Source of the DNA: CAYWFU01 sp964457585
GTDB taxonomy: Bacteria > JACRDZ01
DNA: 26,103 nt
Direction: 5' to 3'
NCBI GenBank assembly: GCA_964457585.1
Contig: CAYWFU010000036.1
Span: 1-26,103, forward strand
Shown: positions 12,913 to 21,431 of the stretch, in pieces
Position numbering within the stretch: the stretch's first letter is position 1
Layout of the letters: each line of letters begins with the position of its first letter
Notes under the pieces: generated by a model
What the model saw: the letters and a program-made list of their open reading frames with translations, nothing else
What the model was told of the DNA's origin: nothing
Database searches by the model: none
Program-made: the position numbers and the translations under genes

Positions 12913-15201
12913 TTAAAATTCAGATTTAAATCCAAAAAGCACAGGTAAAATTGGTTCATCATAAATTTCTTTTTTCTCAGTATAATCTTTATTCCAAAAA
13001 TAATCATAAATATTTTTATGCTGATAAAGATTAAAAAAATCAACAAATACAGTTGTTTTCGAATTCTTTTTTTCTGATAAAAGCCATTCCAATCTTACAT
13101 CTAATTTATGATATAATGAAAAACGTGCAGAATTAATTGAGCCTTTAATTGGTCTGTATTCACCAGTGTAGCATGGAATTTCTTCCCGTCCAATAATAGG
13201 AGTATAAGGTCTGCCAGTATGTAAATTCTCTTTTAGTCCAATAGAAAATTTTTTGCTGAATTTGTAATTATAAACAATTGAAATTGTATGCGTTTGGTCC
13301 TGCTGAGGATAATACCATCCTATTTCATCATTCGCTGTGCGTTTAGTAACTGCATATGCATATGTTATCCAGCCATCATATTTTACTCTGTCAGTTTTTT
13401 TCTTCTGTAAAAAAAATTCAACCCCATATGAAAATCCTTCACCTTTATTTGAAAAACTACTATCATAAACTAAAATATTACTAATATCTTTATAATATGT
13501 TTCTGTTCGCAAAAATATATTATCTCCTAAATCATGTTCAAGTCCAGTAATATAATGCGCAGATTGTTCCGGTTTATATTTATTTTCCGTTGTATCAATA
13601 GTAAAATCACCTGACGGTTTATAATAATTTCCATAACTTGTTTTAAAAATTGTATTAGAAGTAACTGCATATGAAACTCCAAGTCTTGGGCTGTAAGTCC
13701 AGCTTTCTGAGCTCTTTTTTGGCTCAGAATCTGCTCTCAAACCAATATTTGATTTTAATTTATCAGTTATTTTAATATCATCCTGTAAATATAATCCACC
13801 TGTTTTATCAGAAATGTCTTTATTTATATCTAAAAATTTTCTATCCAGATCATTCTGTTCTTCAGGTTTAACACCAGGATTATTATACATAGACTCTTTA
13901 TTTATTTTTGTAGAATACTTCATTTTATAACCTTCATAGTTGAATCCAGTTTTAATCAAATTTTTTTCATTCAGAACTAAATTAAAATCATATCGGATAC
14001 CATAACCTTTTGGATTTAATTTAATTAAATATGGATTATTTTCACTTATTGCTTCTACATCTACCTGTTCATTCTGATGTGAAAGCGTTAAGTATGAAAT
14101 TGCATCTTTTGTATGTATATGCTTCCAGTCAAAAGCATATGAGTTATATCCATTATATGCATGAAAATTACTCAAATCAAAAGAACTATTTTGCTGATCT
14201 TCTTCTCCTATTTTCATCCTGGTATTATCTTTAGAATGTAAAAAACTCAATGAAAAAATATTTTGTTTATTTGAATAAAATTTGAATTTTGTAAAAAATT
14301 CACCTAAATATGGAACAAGAACAGTATCTTTTTCCCCTGATGGACTTTCAAGATTTCCTATGTCCATAAGCCAATCAATTGTAGTTCGTCTGCCTGAAAC
14401 AATCCATGAAAATTTTTCATCCTCACTTAATTTTCCCAATTTTAAACTTGTTGTATGCATCCCGGATATAAATTCTCCAGATAATTCTTTGGTTTTCCCA
14501 TTTTCATAAGTTACATCAATAATAGATGAATATGCGTATGGATATTCTGCTGGAAATCCACCTGCATAAAAATCGATTGAATCTACAAGTTCAGGGTCAA
14601 GTATCGTAAACATATTTCCCCAGTGATAAGGATAATAAATGTAAGCTCGATCAATATAAAATGCATTTTCGCCAAAACCTTCTCCACCGCGAACATACAT
14701 CATTGAATTTAAACTGCCATCAGCAACAACACCGGGCAAAGAATTTAAAGCTCTAACCGGATCCTGATAATTTGCAATCTGAGACTTTACTTCATTCGAC
14801 TGAAATCGAAAATTGCTCATCTTAGGTTCATTAATAACAGTAGCTGGCGGTTTTATTACCATTTTCTCACTTATAACTTCTAAATAATTAAGGCTCACAT
14901 TAATTTCAGTGATTTTATTTTGTGCAACCTGTATATTTTGCAGAATTTCTTCTTTAAAACCCTGCGCATGTATTTCTAAAGAATAAATTCCTTCAGATAA
15001 ATTATTAATAACAAATCTTCCCTTTTTATCTGTAACAGCTTTTATTTTTTTATCTGAAATTATAATTTGAGCATCTGAAATTGGAGATTCCAAAATTTTA
15101 TTTAATATTACACCTTGAATTGCCCCATTATTTTCCAGATTCTCAGCCAAAATACTTAGTGGAAAAAAAACGATTAAAAATAATTTTAACACCTTTTGCA
15201 T
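12913..15201 (-). CDS. TonB-dependent outer-membrane receptor with N-terminal CarboxypepD-reg-like domain
   Basis: A 762-residue outer-membrane transporter. Signal peptide MQKVLKLFLIVFFPLSILA (about 1-19) comes first, then a carboxypeptidase-regulatory-like beta-sandwich (about 26-108: GVILNK...AVTDKKGRFVINNL). A possible TonB box lies around SEKMVIKPP. The plug follows (DPVRALNSLPGVV, MMYVRGGEG, IDFYAGGFPAEYP) and then a long barrel ending in F. The start is the ATG at 15201 with AAAAGGAGAA just upstream. An ATG at 15243 would overlap tonB and place 14 residues before the signal peptide. It is preceded by its own tonB gene. The substrate cannot be told. No SusD-like partner is present. Such receptors are common in the Bacteroidota/FCB group but not limited to it. 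Confidence 0.92.
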   Translation of the reverse strand: MQKVLKLFLIVFFPLSILAENLENNGAIQGVILNKILESPISDAQIIISDKKIKAVTDKKGRFVINNLSEGIYSLEIHAQGFKEEILQNIQVAQNKITEINVSLNYLEVISEKMVIKPPATVINEPKMSNFRFQSNEVKSQIANYQDPVRALNSLPGVVADGSLNSMMYVRGGEGFGENAFYIDRAYIYYPYHWGNMFTILDPELVDSIDFYAGGFPAEYPYAYSSIIDVTYENGKTKELSGEFISGMHTTSLKLGKLSEDEKFSWIVSGRRTTIDWLMDIGNLESPSGEKDTVLVPYLGEFFTKFKFYSNKQNIFSLSFLHSKDNTRMKIGEEDQQNSSFDLSNFHAYNGYNSYAFDWKHIHTKDAISYLTLSHQNEQVDVEAISENNPYLIKLNPKGYGIRYDFNLVLNEKNLIKTGFNYEGYKMKYSTKINKESMYNNPGVKPEEQNDLDRKFLDINKDISDKTGGLYLQDDIKITDKLKSNIGLRADSEPKKSSESWTYSPRLGVSYAVTSNTIFKTSYGNYYKPSGDFTIDTTENKYKPEQSAHYITGLEHDLGDNIFLRTETYYKDISNILVYDSSFSNKGEGFSYGVEFFLQKKKTDRVKYDGWITYAYAVTKRTANDEIGWYYPQQDQTHTISIVYNYKFSKKFSIGLKENLHTGRPYTPIIGREEIPCYTGEYRPIKGSINSARFSLYHKLDVRLEWLLSEKKNSKTTVFVDFFNLYQHKNIYDYFWNKDYTEKKEIYDEPILPVLFGFKSEF

Positions 15202-15223
15202 ATTTTCTCCTTTTATAATATTT

Positions 15224-16198
15224 TCACTGCAGCCTAAATTCAAGCGGTAAAATCAGCCAGACAGATACTGGATGATTTTTAACAGTTGGTGTTGTAAATT
15301 TCCACTGACTTACAGCCTGAGATGCAGATTCTTCAAATCCTAATTTACTATATTCATTTAATGATTCGACTTTTCTAACCTTACCTTTATTATCAATTAA
15401 AATTTTCAGTAATATCTTTGTCTCAACTCCTAAACGTCGTGCAAGTTCTGGATAAATTGGAGTAATTGTTTCTAAAGTTTCAGGGATATTATCTATTTTT
15501 TCAATTCCATAGATTTCTTCTGATAATTCATTACTATTTAAACTATTTTTACTAAAATTAGTCGTTGTATCAATAGATGGCAAACTAGAATTTATGGATA
15601 CATTTTCTGATAATTCTATTTTTTTTGTTAAACAATTTTTCAACAAATTGCCCAACTGATTACTACCAATACCTGAACCAATCCATGTTCTTTTCCCTAA
15701 AGTGACTTCTGATGTATTAAATTTTACTGCAGCTCCTTTGGTCCATTGTAAGGAACTTTTATCAAGTACTATTTTTGAAAAATCTGCATTTTCATTTTTG
15801 GTTAATTCATTGGTTTGACCTACTAATTTATCAACAAATTCATTTTGTATTTTACTTTGCTGTAAATCATTTACTTTTTCCCCAATATTTAATTTTTTAA
15901 TATGTTCTGTATTTTTAAATTGTTTATAAATTGTTTCAATATTTCTTAATATAATTTCTTTTTTTTTAATAATACTTTTTTCTTCCTTTATTTTTACTGG
16001 TTTAATCTGTTTTTCTTGTAGTTCACTAATATTATTATCTAATTTAACTATTTGTATTTTATTATAATTTTTATTAATATCAATTATATTTTCATATCTA
16101 TATTTTTTTATTACAACTGAATTCAACATAAATAAAATTGTTAAATGAAATAAAAATGACAAAATATAACATATAGAATAAATATTTTTTTGTATCAT
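15224..16198 (-). CDS. tonB: TonB family energy transducer
   Basis: 324 residues. A cytoplasmic N-terminus with a single membrane anchor (about 8-29) is followed by a long, low-complexity Lys/Asn/Glu-rich periplasmic linker (about 35-240). The C-terminal TonB domain (about 245-324) has the family pattern TPIYPELARRLGVETKILLK, GKVRKVES, GFEESASQAVSQWKFTTP and PVSVWLILPLEF. GAGGAAC precedes the ATG. It lies 22 nt upstream of the receptor gene, so it is probably a dedicated partner. ExbB and ExbD are not in the window. The linker lacks the Pro-rich repeats of E. coli TonB. Confidence 0.9.
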   Translation of the reverse strand: MIQKNIYSICYILSFLFHLTILFMLNSVVIKKYRYENIIDINKNYNKIQIVKLDNNISELQEKQIKPVKIKEEKSIIKKKEIILRNIETIYKQFKNTEHIKKLNIGEKVNDLQQSKIQNEFVDKLVGQTNELTKNENADFSKIVLDKSSLQWTKGAAVKFNTSEVTLGKRTWIGSGIGSNQLGNLLKNCLTKKIELSENVSINSSLPSIDTTTNFSKNSLNSNELSEEIYGIEKIDNIPETLETITPIYPELARRLGVETKILLKILIDNKGKVRKVESLNEYSKLGFEESASQAVSQWKFTTPTVKNHPVSVWLILPLEFRLQ

Positions 16199-16369
16199 TG
16201 TAGTTCCTCAATATTGTTTCCCTTCTTAATTAAAATATACACACATATTTTTTTATTCGTAACTAAAAAGCGACAAAAAGGAATAAAAAGCTGATAATTA
16301 GTAATAAATTGGGAATGGATTGCCAGGACTACAATGAAATGGCAGTAACTTAAGGTATAAAATTGCAGT

Positions 16370-16387
16370 TGTTCGATTTATCGAACA
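16370..16387. repeat. TGTTCGAT-TT-ATCGAACA palindrome
   Basis: Perfect 8-bp inverted repeat with a TT centre, 3' of secG and upstream of tonB. It could be an operator or a small hairpin. No second copy seen. It directly abuts repeat copy 3. Confidence 0.45.
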
Positions 16388-16389
16388 TA

Positions 16390-16432
16390 TGTGGCAGCCA
16401 CAGGAGTATCTTCTGTCTCTGATAGGAATATT
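16390..16432 (-). repeat. Dispersed hairpin repeat, copy 3 (short)
   Basis: TGTGGCAGCCACAGGAGTAT followed by CTTCTGTCTCTGATAGGAAT matches the 7561-7610 copy, but the hairpin loop and outer CC are lost. It starts just past the secG TAA stop. The orientation relative to secG is the same as copy 2 relative to the E1 gene strand. Confidence 0.7.
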
Positions 16433-16435
16433 TTA

Positions 16436-16891
16436 TTATTTTTGTTCTTGAGGATTAACCTGTATGGGGGTAACAGTTATAGGCTTGTTATCACTTTTTT
16501 CATTTGCTATATTTCCTTGAGTATTTCCACTAACTTTCTCTTCTTGTTTTTGTATCGGTAAATTATTAGAAGGTACCTGATTAGGACCGCTTTCCGGACC
16601 CGCATTTATAGGTCTTGAAGAAATAGGTTCAGGGAATCGTGTTCTCTGGACAAGTGAACTGGCTTTGTCAGATTGAATTATAGCTAATGATCCGGATGTA
16701 ATAAAAAATATAATAGTTAATACTACTGTTGTTTTGGTAATAAAATTTAATGGTCCTTTTCCGCCAAAAATATTAGATGAGGTTGAACCCCCTAAAAAAG
16801 CAGTAGCATCAGATTTAGAATTTTGTATGATAACTAAAAAAATAATACAAATTGTTACAATTACATGTAAAAAAGTTATAAAAGTACTCAA
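16436..16891 (-). CDS. secG: Preprotein translocase subunit SecG
   Basis: Small membrane subunit of the SecYEG channel. Two membrane segments (about 3-24 and 51-73) flank the conserved loop SDATAFLGGSTSSNIFGGKG. A hydrophilic Pro/Asn/Gln tail of about 70 residues makes it longer (151 aa) than E. coli SecG (110). I choose the TTG at 16891-16889. It has AGGGGGG 8 nt upstream and gives the typical start (M)STFITFLHV. The upstream ATG (16933-16931) overlaps the -10 box of the promoter at 16933-16962, so it would not be in the mRNA. Transcribed alone, divergent from the DUF2062 gene. Confidence 0.93.
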   Translation of the reverse strand: MSTFITFLHVIVTICIIFLVIIQNSKSDATAFLGGSTSSNIFGGKGPLNFITKTTVVLTIIFFITSGSLAIIQSDKASSLVQRTRFPEPISSRPINAGPESGPNQVPSNNLPIQKQEEKVSGNTQGNIANEKSDNKPITVTPIQVNPQEQK

Positions 16892-16932
16892 AATCAAATC
16901 CCCCCTATATTTAAAATTAAAATGAATATGCA

Positions 16933-16962
16933 ATAATACATTTTTTCTTATATAATTGTCAA
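16933..16962 (-). promoter_or_regulatory. Sigma-70 promoter of secG
   Basis: Minus strand TTGACA (16962-16957), 18-nt spacer, TATTAT (16938-16933), with TG just before the -10 box. Predicted start near 16926, giving a leader of about 35 nt to the TTG start. Confidence 0.7.
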
Positions 16963-17014
16963 GAAAAAATAATTCATTAATTTTCCGTTAATTTCAGTTA
17001 GCATAATTTCTAAC

Positions 17015-17043
17015 TTGAACGAAATCAATGTTTATTGTATTAT
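17015..17043 (+). promoter_or_regulatory. Sigma-70 promoter of the DUF2062-PBP1A-xer operon
   Basis: TTGAAC (17015-17020), 17-nt spacer, TATTAT (17038-17043) with TG just upstream. Divergent from the secG promoter, with 52 nt between the two -35 boxes. Confidence 0.65.
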
Positions 17044-17082
17044 CTTTTTTACTTAACAATACTTTGAAAAGAAAACATTAAA

Positions 17083-17580
17083 ATGGTAAAAAAAAATAAC
17101 TCCTTTTGGGAAAAATATACACGAAGATTTAAATATCATAGAATTAAGCTAATAAGGATTCAAGATACTCCTCATAGTGTAGCAATTGGCGCATCTATTG
17201 GGGTTTTTCTGGGTGTTTTTCCGACATTTATGTTAGCGATTCCAGTAGCCATTGGAATTGCAGCTTTAATTAAAGCAAATAAAACATCTGCTGTTATTGG
17301 AAGTTTAATAATGAATCCATTAACAACTCCATTTTTCTGGATAATGAGCGCTTATACCGGAGGATTAGTTACAAATACAGACTGGAGAATAATATTAAAG
17401 CTTGCAAAAAATTTTGATTTCTCTAATTTAATGAAATCAGCAATGTGGATTTATTTGCTGGGGAATACTATTGTCGCTTTATTTTTTTCTTATATTACTT
17501 ATTTATTAATTTATTTTATCGTGAAAAATTATCAGATAAAAAAAATGAATAAAATTAAAGAAAATCTGGTAAAAAACTAA
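17083..17580 (+). CDS. DUF2062 membrane protein
   Basis: 165 residues. A basic N-terminus is followed by the DUF2062 signature: DTPHSVAIGASIGVFLGVFP, then a hydrophobic stretch, then NKTSAVIGSLIMNPLTTPFF. Three membrane segments at about 37-60, 68-100 and 125-152. Function not established. Members are often found near glycosyltransferase and envelope genes. The stop overlaps the start of the PBP gene (TAATG), so the two are translationally coupled, which suggests an envelope role. Weak RBS (GAAAAGAAAA). Confidence 0.85.
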   Translation: MVKKNNSFWEKYTRRFKYHRIKLIRIQDTPHSVAIGASIGVFLGVFPTFMLAIPVAIGIAALIKANKTSAVIGSLIMNPLTTPFFWIMSAYTGGLVTNTDWRIILKLAKNFDFSNLMKSAMWIYLLGNTIVALFFSYITYLLIYFIVKNYQIKKMNKIKENLVKN

Positions 17581-20021
17581 TGGATATAAACGAAAATTAT
17601 ATAAAAAAAATTTTAAAAATAATTTTTTACAGTTTTGCGGTTTTTTTTATTTCAGGCGGGATTTTGGCTTCAATAATAATATTTGTCTTTTCTAAAAATT
17701 TGCCTAAAGTCAGTATTCTTGATGAATATAAACCAAGTCTTGTAACACGTCTATACGATATAAATAATGAAATAATCGGTGAATATTTTGAAGAAAAACG
17801 TATATTGGTCCCATTACGTAAAATCCCACTATATTTAATTCAAGCTGTAATTGCAACAGAAGATTCACATTACTATGAACATTCCGGAATTAATTTAAAA
17901 GGTATTGTACGAGCTATTGTAAAAGATATATTTTATTTTGGAAAAGTTGAAGGCGGAAGCAGTATCACTCAGCAGTTGGCTAAAAATCTTTTCTTATCTC
18001 GTGAAAAAACTATTACACGAAAAATAAAAGAAATCGTACTTTCTCTGCAAATTGAAAGAGAATATTCCAAAGATGAAATAATTGAAATGTATCTGAATCA
18101 TATTTATTTTGGAAATGGAGCATACGGTGTTGAAGCTGCGGCAAGAGTGTATTTTGGGAAACACGTCGAAGATTTAAGCATGGAAGAATGCGCAGTTCTT
18201 GCCGGACTGCCGCGCGCACCTTCCCTGTATTCACCATATTTAAATATAGAAAGAAGTCAGGCACGGCGTAATTGGGTGTTAAATCGAATGTTTAAACTAA
18301 AATACATTTCAAAAGAACAACTAAATACATCACTGGCAGAGCCAATTAGGCTGAATAAACTTGAGACAAGAATAAGCAAAGCGCCTTATTTTAATGAATA
18401 TGTCCGTCAGATACTGGCAAAAAAATATGGAGATAATGCTATATACAAAGAAGGATTAAGAATATATACCACCCTGGATTTGAGATTGCAGCTTGTGGCA
18501 GAAGATGTAATGAAAAAGGGACTGGAAAAAATAAATGAAAAGGTTGGAGCATATAAATCAATAAAATATTTTAAAAATATTGAAATCCTTCAGCGGAAAA
18601 AAAGTTTAGAAAATAAAGAAGATATTTTGAAAGCATTGACAAATGGAGATATTATTTATGGCAAAATAACTAAAGTAACAGCAAATGAAGCTATAGTTGA
18701 TTTAGGTTACAGTTTTACAGGGATACTTATTTTAGATTCAATGAAATGGGCAAAAAAAAGTTCAGTAATCGGCGGAATGAAAAGAGGAAATATAACATCT
18801 GAATCTATAAGATTATCCATAAGAAAAGTTTCCGACATAATTCAAAAAGATGACCTTGTCAGAGTATCATTAAAAGAAAAAAAAGATAAATTAATATTGA
18901 ATCTTATGCAGGAACAAATAGTTCAGGGAGGATTGGTCTGCCTGGATGCGCAGACAGGATATGTAAAAGCAATGATAGGAGGATATGATTTTATAAAAAC
19001 TCCTTTTAATCGCGCTTATCAAGCCTGGCGGCAGCCTGGGTCAGCTTTTAAACCTTTTATTTATACTGCTGCAATCGACAGTAAAAAATATACTCCGGCA
19101 AGCATTATTATGGATGCGCCTGTTACTTTTCTTCAATTTAAAAAATGGGTAAATAGAAAACTGGTAGATGTGTTATGGACACCGGAAAATTATCATAAAG
19201 TATATAACGGTGAAGTTACTTTGCGTTATTCATTAGCTCGTTCATTAAACATTCCTACGATAAAAGTATTAGAAAAAATTGGGACAGATGAAGTACTTAA
19301 GTTAACCGGTAAAGCCGGTCTTGGTTATATAAAAAACAGAAACCTTTCACTTGCTCTGGGAACTTCTGAAGTTACTTTGCTCGATTTAACTTCTTCATTC
19401 GGTATGTTTGCAAATCAGGGAATAAAAGTTGAACCAATGCCAATTAGATATATTGAAGGAAAAAACGGCAGTATACTTGAACAATTTGTACCGCATGAAA
19501 CTGTGGTACTAAATGAAGCAACCAACTATATTATGACCAGTTTATTGGAAAGTGTAATTAAAATTGGAACTGCTCAAAAAATTAAAACACTTGGCAGACC
19601 GATAGGAGGCAAAACAGGGACTACTGATCGGGCAGTAGATGCATGGTTTATTGGATTTACTCCTGAAATCGTTACTGGCATGTATTTTGGATTGGATGAT
19701 CGGACTTCTATGGGACAGCATTCCTCAGGTGAAGAAATAATTGTACCATTTTGGACTGAATTTATGAAAGAAGCTATAAAAGATACACCTGTTAGTTCCT
19801 TTAATGCTCCTGAAGGCGTAGTATTTGAGACTATTGATCCAATAAGCGGAAAATTAGCATCTTCCGATTGCCAGGAAATAATTACTGAAGTTTTTATTAA
19901 AGGAACTGAACCAAAAGAATTCTGCAATAAACATAAAGAGCATAATATTTTAGAAAATAAAACAAAATTTGATTTAACGTTTGGGAAAAAAATAGAAGAG
20001 CAAAGTTCTAATCCGGAGTAA
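17580..20021 (+). CDS. mrcA: Class A penicillin-binding protein (PBP1A type)
   Basis: Bifunctional peptidoglycan synthase anchored by one N-terminal membrane segment (about 13-38). The GT51 glycosyltransferase spans about 60-230, with catalytic E94 in ATEDSHYYEHSG and GGSSITQQLAKNL. An OB-like insert lies at about 355-450 (GDIIYGKITKVTANEAIV). The transpeptidase spans about 455-750. Its three motifs are present: S488-A-F-K491 in QPGSAFKP, S555-L-N557 in SLARSLN, and K678-T-G-T in GGKTGT. The 813 aa and the OB insert match PBP1A rather than PBP1B. It starts with ATG overlapping the previous stop. The C-terminus is a short charged tail. Gene symbol by family resemblance (also ponA). Confidence 0.95.
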   Translation: MDINENYIKKILKIIFYSFAVFFISGGILASIIIFVFSKNLPKVSILDEYKPSLVTRLYDINNEIIGEYFEEKRILVPLRKIPLYLIQAVIATEDSHYYEHSGINLKGIVRAIVKDIFYFGKVEGGSSITQQLAKNLFLSREKTITRKIKEIVLSLQIEREYSKDEIIEMYLNHIYFGNGAYGVEAAARVYFGKHVEDLSMEECAVLAGLPRAPSLYSPYLNIERSQARRNWVLNRMFKLKYISKEQLNTSLAEPIRLNKLETRISKAPYFNEYVRQILAKKYGDNAIYKEGLRIYTTLDLRLQLVAEDVMKKGLEKINEKVGAYKSIKYFKNIEILQRKKSLENKEDILKALTNGDIIYGKITKVTANEAIVDLGYSFTGILILDSMKWAKKSSVIGGMKRGNITSESIRLSIRKVSDIIQKDDLVRVSLKEKKDKLILNLMQEQIVQGGLVCLDAQTGYVKAMIGGYDFIKTPFNRAYQAWRQPGSAFKPFIYTAAIDSKKYTPASIIMDAPVTFLQFKKWVNRKLVDVLWTPENYHKVYNGEVTLRYSLARSLNIPTIKVLEKIGTDEVLKLTGKAGLGYIKNRNLSLALGTSEVTLLDLTSSFGMFANQGIKVEPMPIRYIEGKNGSILEQFVPHETVVLNEATNYIMTSLLESVIKIGTAQKIKTLGRPIGGKTGTTDRAVDAWFIGFTPEIVTGMYFGLDDRTSMGQHSSGEEIIVPFWTEFMKEAIKDTPVSSFNAPEGVVFETIDPISGKLASSDCQEIITEVFIKGTEPKEFCNKHKEHNILENKTKFDLTFGKKIEEQSSNPE

Positions 20022-20024
20022 TAC

Positions 20025-20963
20025 ATGAATCTTCCAATTGCGATTGATAATTTTCTAATATCTTTAAAAGTTGAACGGAATGCTTCTCCTCTTACTATTG
20101 AATCTTATTCGATTGACCTTTCGCAATTTTTAGAATGGATAGGAGATGACAAAGATATTTCGCTTATTTCCACAGAAGAAATCCGCAGCTATATGGCTTT
20201 TTGTATAGAAAAAAATATTAAGGATACAACTATTAGACGGAAAATGGCTACCTTGCAGTCTTTCTTTACATTTTTGGAAGATCAGGAGTATATTATAAAA
20301 TCACCTTTCAGAAAAATCAAAAAAAAATTTAAAATTCCAAAACGTTTGCCTAAAGTACTCAATAAAGAAGAAATGTCAGGTCTTCTTCGCGCACCTATTA
20401 CTAAACAAAATGGAGAATCACAAAACAATTTTGGCCGGATAAGAGACAGGGCAATTATTGAAATGCTTTTTGCAACAGGGATTCGAATAAGCGAATTATG
20501 CAATCTAACTTTTGAAAATATTGATATGGATGAAAAAATTATACGAGTTTTTGGAAAAGGGAAAAAAGAAAGAATAATTTCATTCGATAATCAAGGAACT
20601 ATTAAAGCAATTCAAAACTATTTAAATATCCGCAGTGGAATAAATACACAATGTCAAAACGTATTTCTAAACAGATTTAACACCCCGATAAGCGCGCGAG
20701 CGATACAAAAAATGTTTCAGGTTTATTTAAAAAAAGCCGGTATAAATAAACATGCTACTCCTCATTCATTAAGACATACAATGGCAACTATGTTATTAGA
20801 AAATGGTGCTGATTTACGTTCTGTTCAGGAAATTCTAGGACATAGCTCTGTTGCCACAACTCAGATCTACACAGAAGTATCAATCAAAAGACAGAAAGAA
20901 GTAATAAAAAAACACCATCAGCGAGATTTTATTAATGCCTGTCGGGTAAAAAAGTACAAGTAA
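20025..20963 (+). CDS. Tyrosine recombinase, XerC/XerD type
   Basis: 312-residue site-specific recombinase, probably for chromosome dimer resolution. The N-terminal SAM-like DNA-binding domain covers about 1-90 and the catalytic domain about 110-300. Catalytic residues are all present: R154 (TGIRISEL), K178 (GKGKKERI), H247 and R250 (HSLRH), H273 (LGHSS) and the nucleophile Y282 (IYTEV). It starts 3 nt after the PBP stop, in a housekeeping operon and not beside phage or integron genes, so a Xer role is favoured over an integrase. XerC and XerD cannot be separated here. No dif site was recognised. Confidence 0.9.
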   Translation: MNLPIAIDNFLISLKVERNASPLTIESYSIDLSQFLEWIGDDKDISLISTEEIRSYMAFCIEKNIKDTTIRRKMATLQSFFTFLEDQEYIIKSPFRKIKKKFKIPKRLPKVLNKEEMSGLLRAPITKQNGESQNNFGRIRDRAIIEMLFATGIRISELCNLTFENIDMDEKIIRVFGKGKKERIISFDNQGTIKAIQNYLNIRSGINTQCQNVFLNRFNTPISARAIQKMFQVYLKKAGINKHATPHSLRHTMATMLLENGADLRSVQEILGHSSVATTQIYTEVSIKRQKEVIKKHHQRDFINACRVKKYK

Positions 20964-20972
20964 ATTATCTTC

Positions 20973-21419
20973 CTATTGTAAATATTCAACTTTTATTTCT
21001 ATTGTCACACTATTCGAATCTAACTTAAATTTTGAATCTTCAAAACTTGGAGGTCCGTTTATTCCTTTAGCATTATTAGATACTCCAACTCCCTCTTCAG
21101 GTGTACGGGAATAAGGTTTTGTATCCATTACGCCATTTGAGTTTTCATCGTGTAAAACTCCAATCGCGTATGTACCTAATGGTATATTTTTAAAAACTGC
21201 GTTAACATTTCCACCTTTTATTTTACTTTTAATAAAAGCAAATGCTTTTCCTTGATCATCAGGAAACCCTTCTTTTGATTTAAATAAAGTGACTATCGCT
21301 TCTCCATCATCACTTTTAATATTACTTATCAATACCTTAATTTCACCGTTTTGAGGTAAAGCTAAAATAGAATTGAAAATAATCAAAATAAAAAAACAGG
21401 ATAAAATACTTTTTTTCAT
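20973..21419 (-). CDS. Exported DUF2141 domain protein
   Basis: 148 residues with a signal peptide (about 1-20, ending SILA). A DUF2141 domain covers the rest, with the hallmark segments GTYAIGVLHDENSNGVMDT and EGVGVSNNAKG...GPPSFEDSKF. The Asp/Asn-rich HDENSNGVMD loop may bind calcium. Beta-sandwich periplasmic or outer-membrane protein of unknown function. It is last in the kinase-regulator-dprA run, 12 nt after dprA, with AAAGGAG overlapping the dprA end. It converges with the Xer gene 9 nt away. Confidence 0.85.
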   Translation of the reverse strand: MKKSILSCFFILIIFNSILALPQNGEIKVLISNIKSDDGEAIVTLFKSKEGFPDDQGKAFAFIKSKIKGGNVNAVFKNIPLGTYAIGVLHDENSNGVMDTKPYSRTPEEGVGVSNNAKGINGPPSFEDSKFKLDSNSVTIEIKVEYLQ

Positions 21420-21431
21420 TTTTTTCTCCTT

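Noticed and set aside
15202..15243. Upstream ATG for the TonB-dependent receptor
   Set aside because: It would put 14 residues ahead of a clear signal peptide and overlap tonB. The ATG at 15201 has a good RBS.
20025..20963. Phage or integron integrase
   Set aside because: Housekeeping operon position 3 nt after PBP1A, no attachment site, no phage genes. The XerC/D pattern fits.
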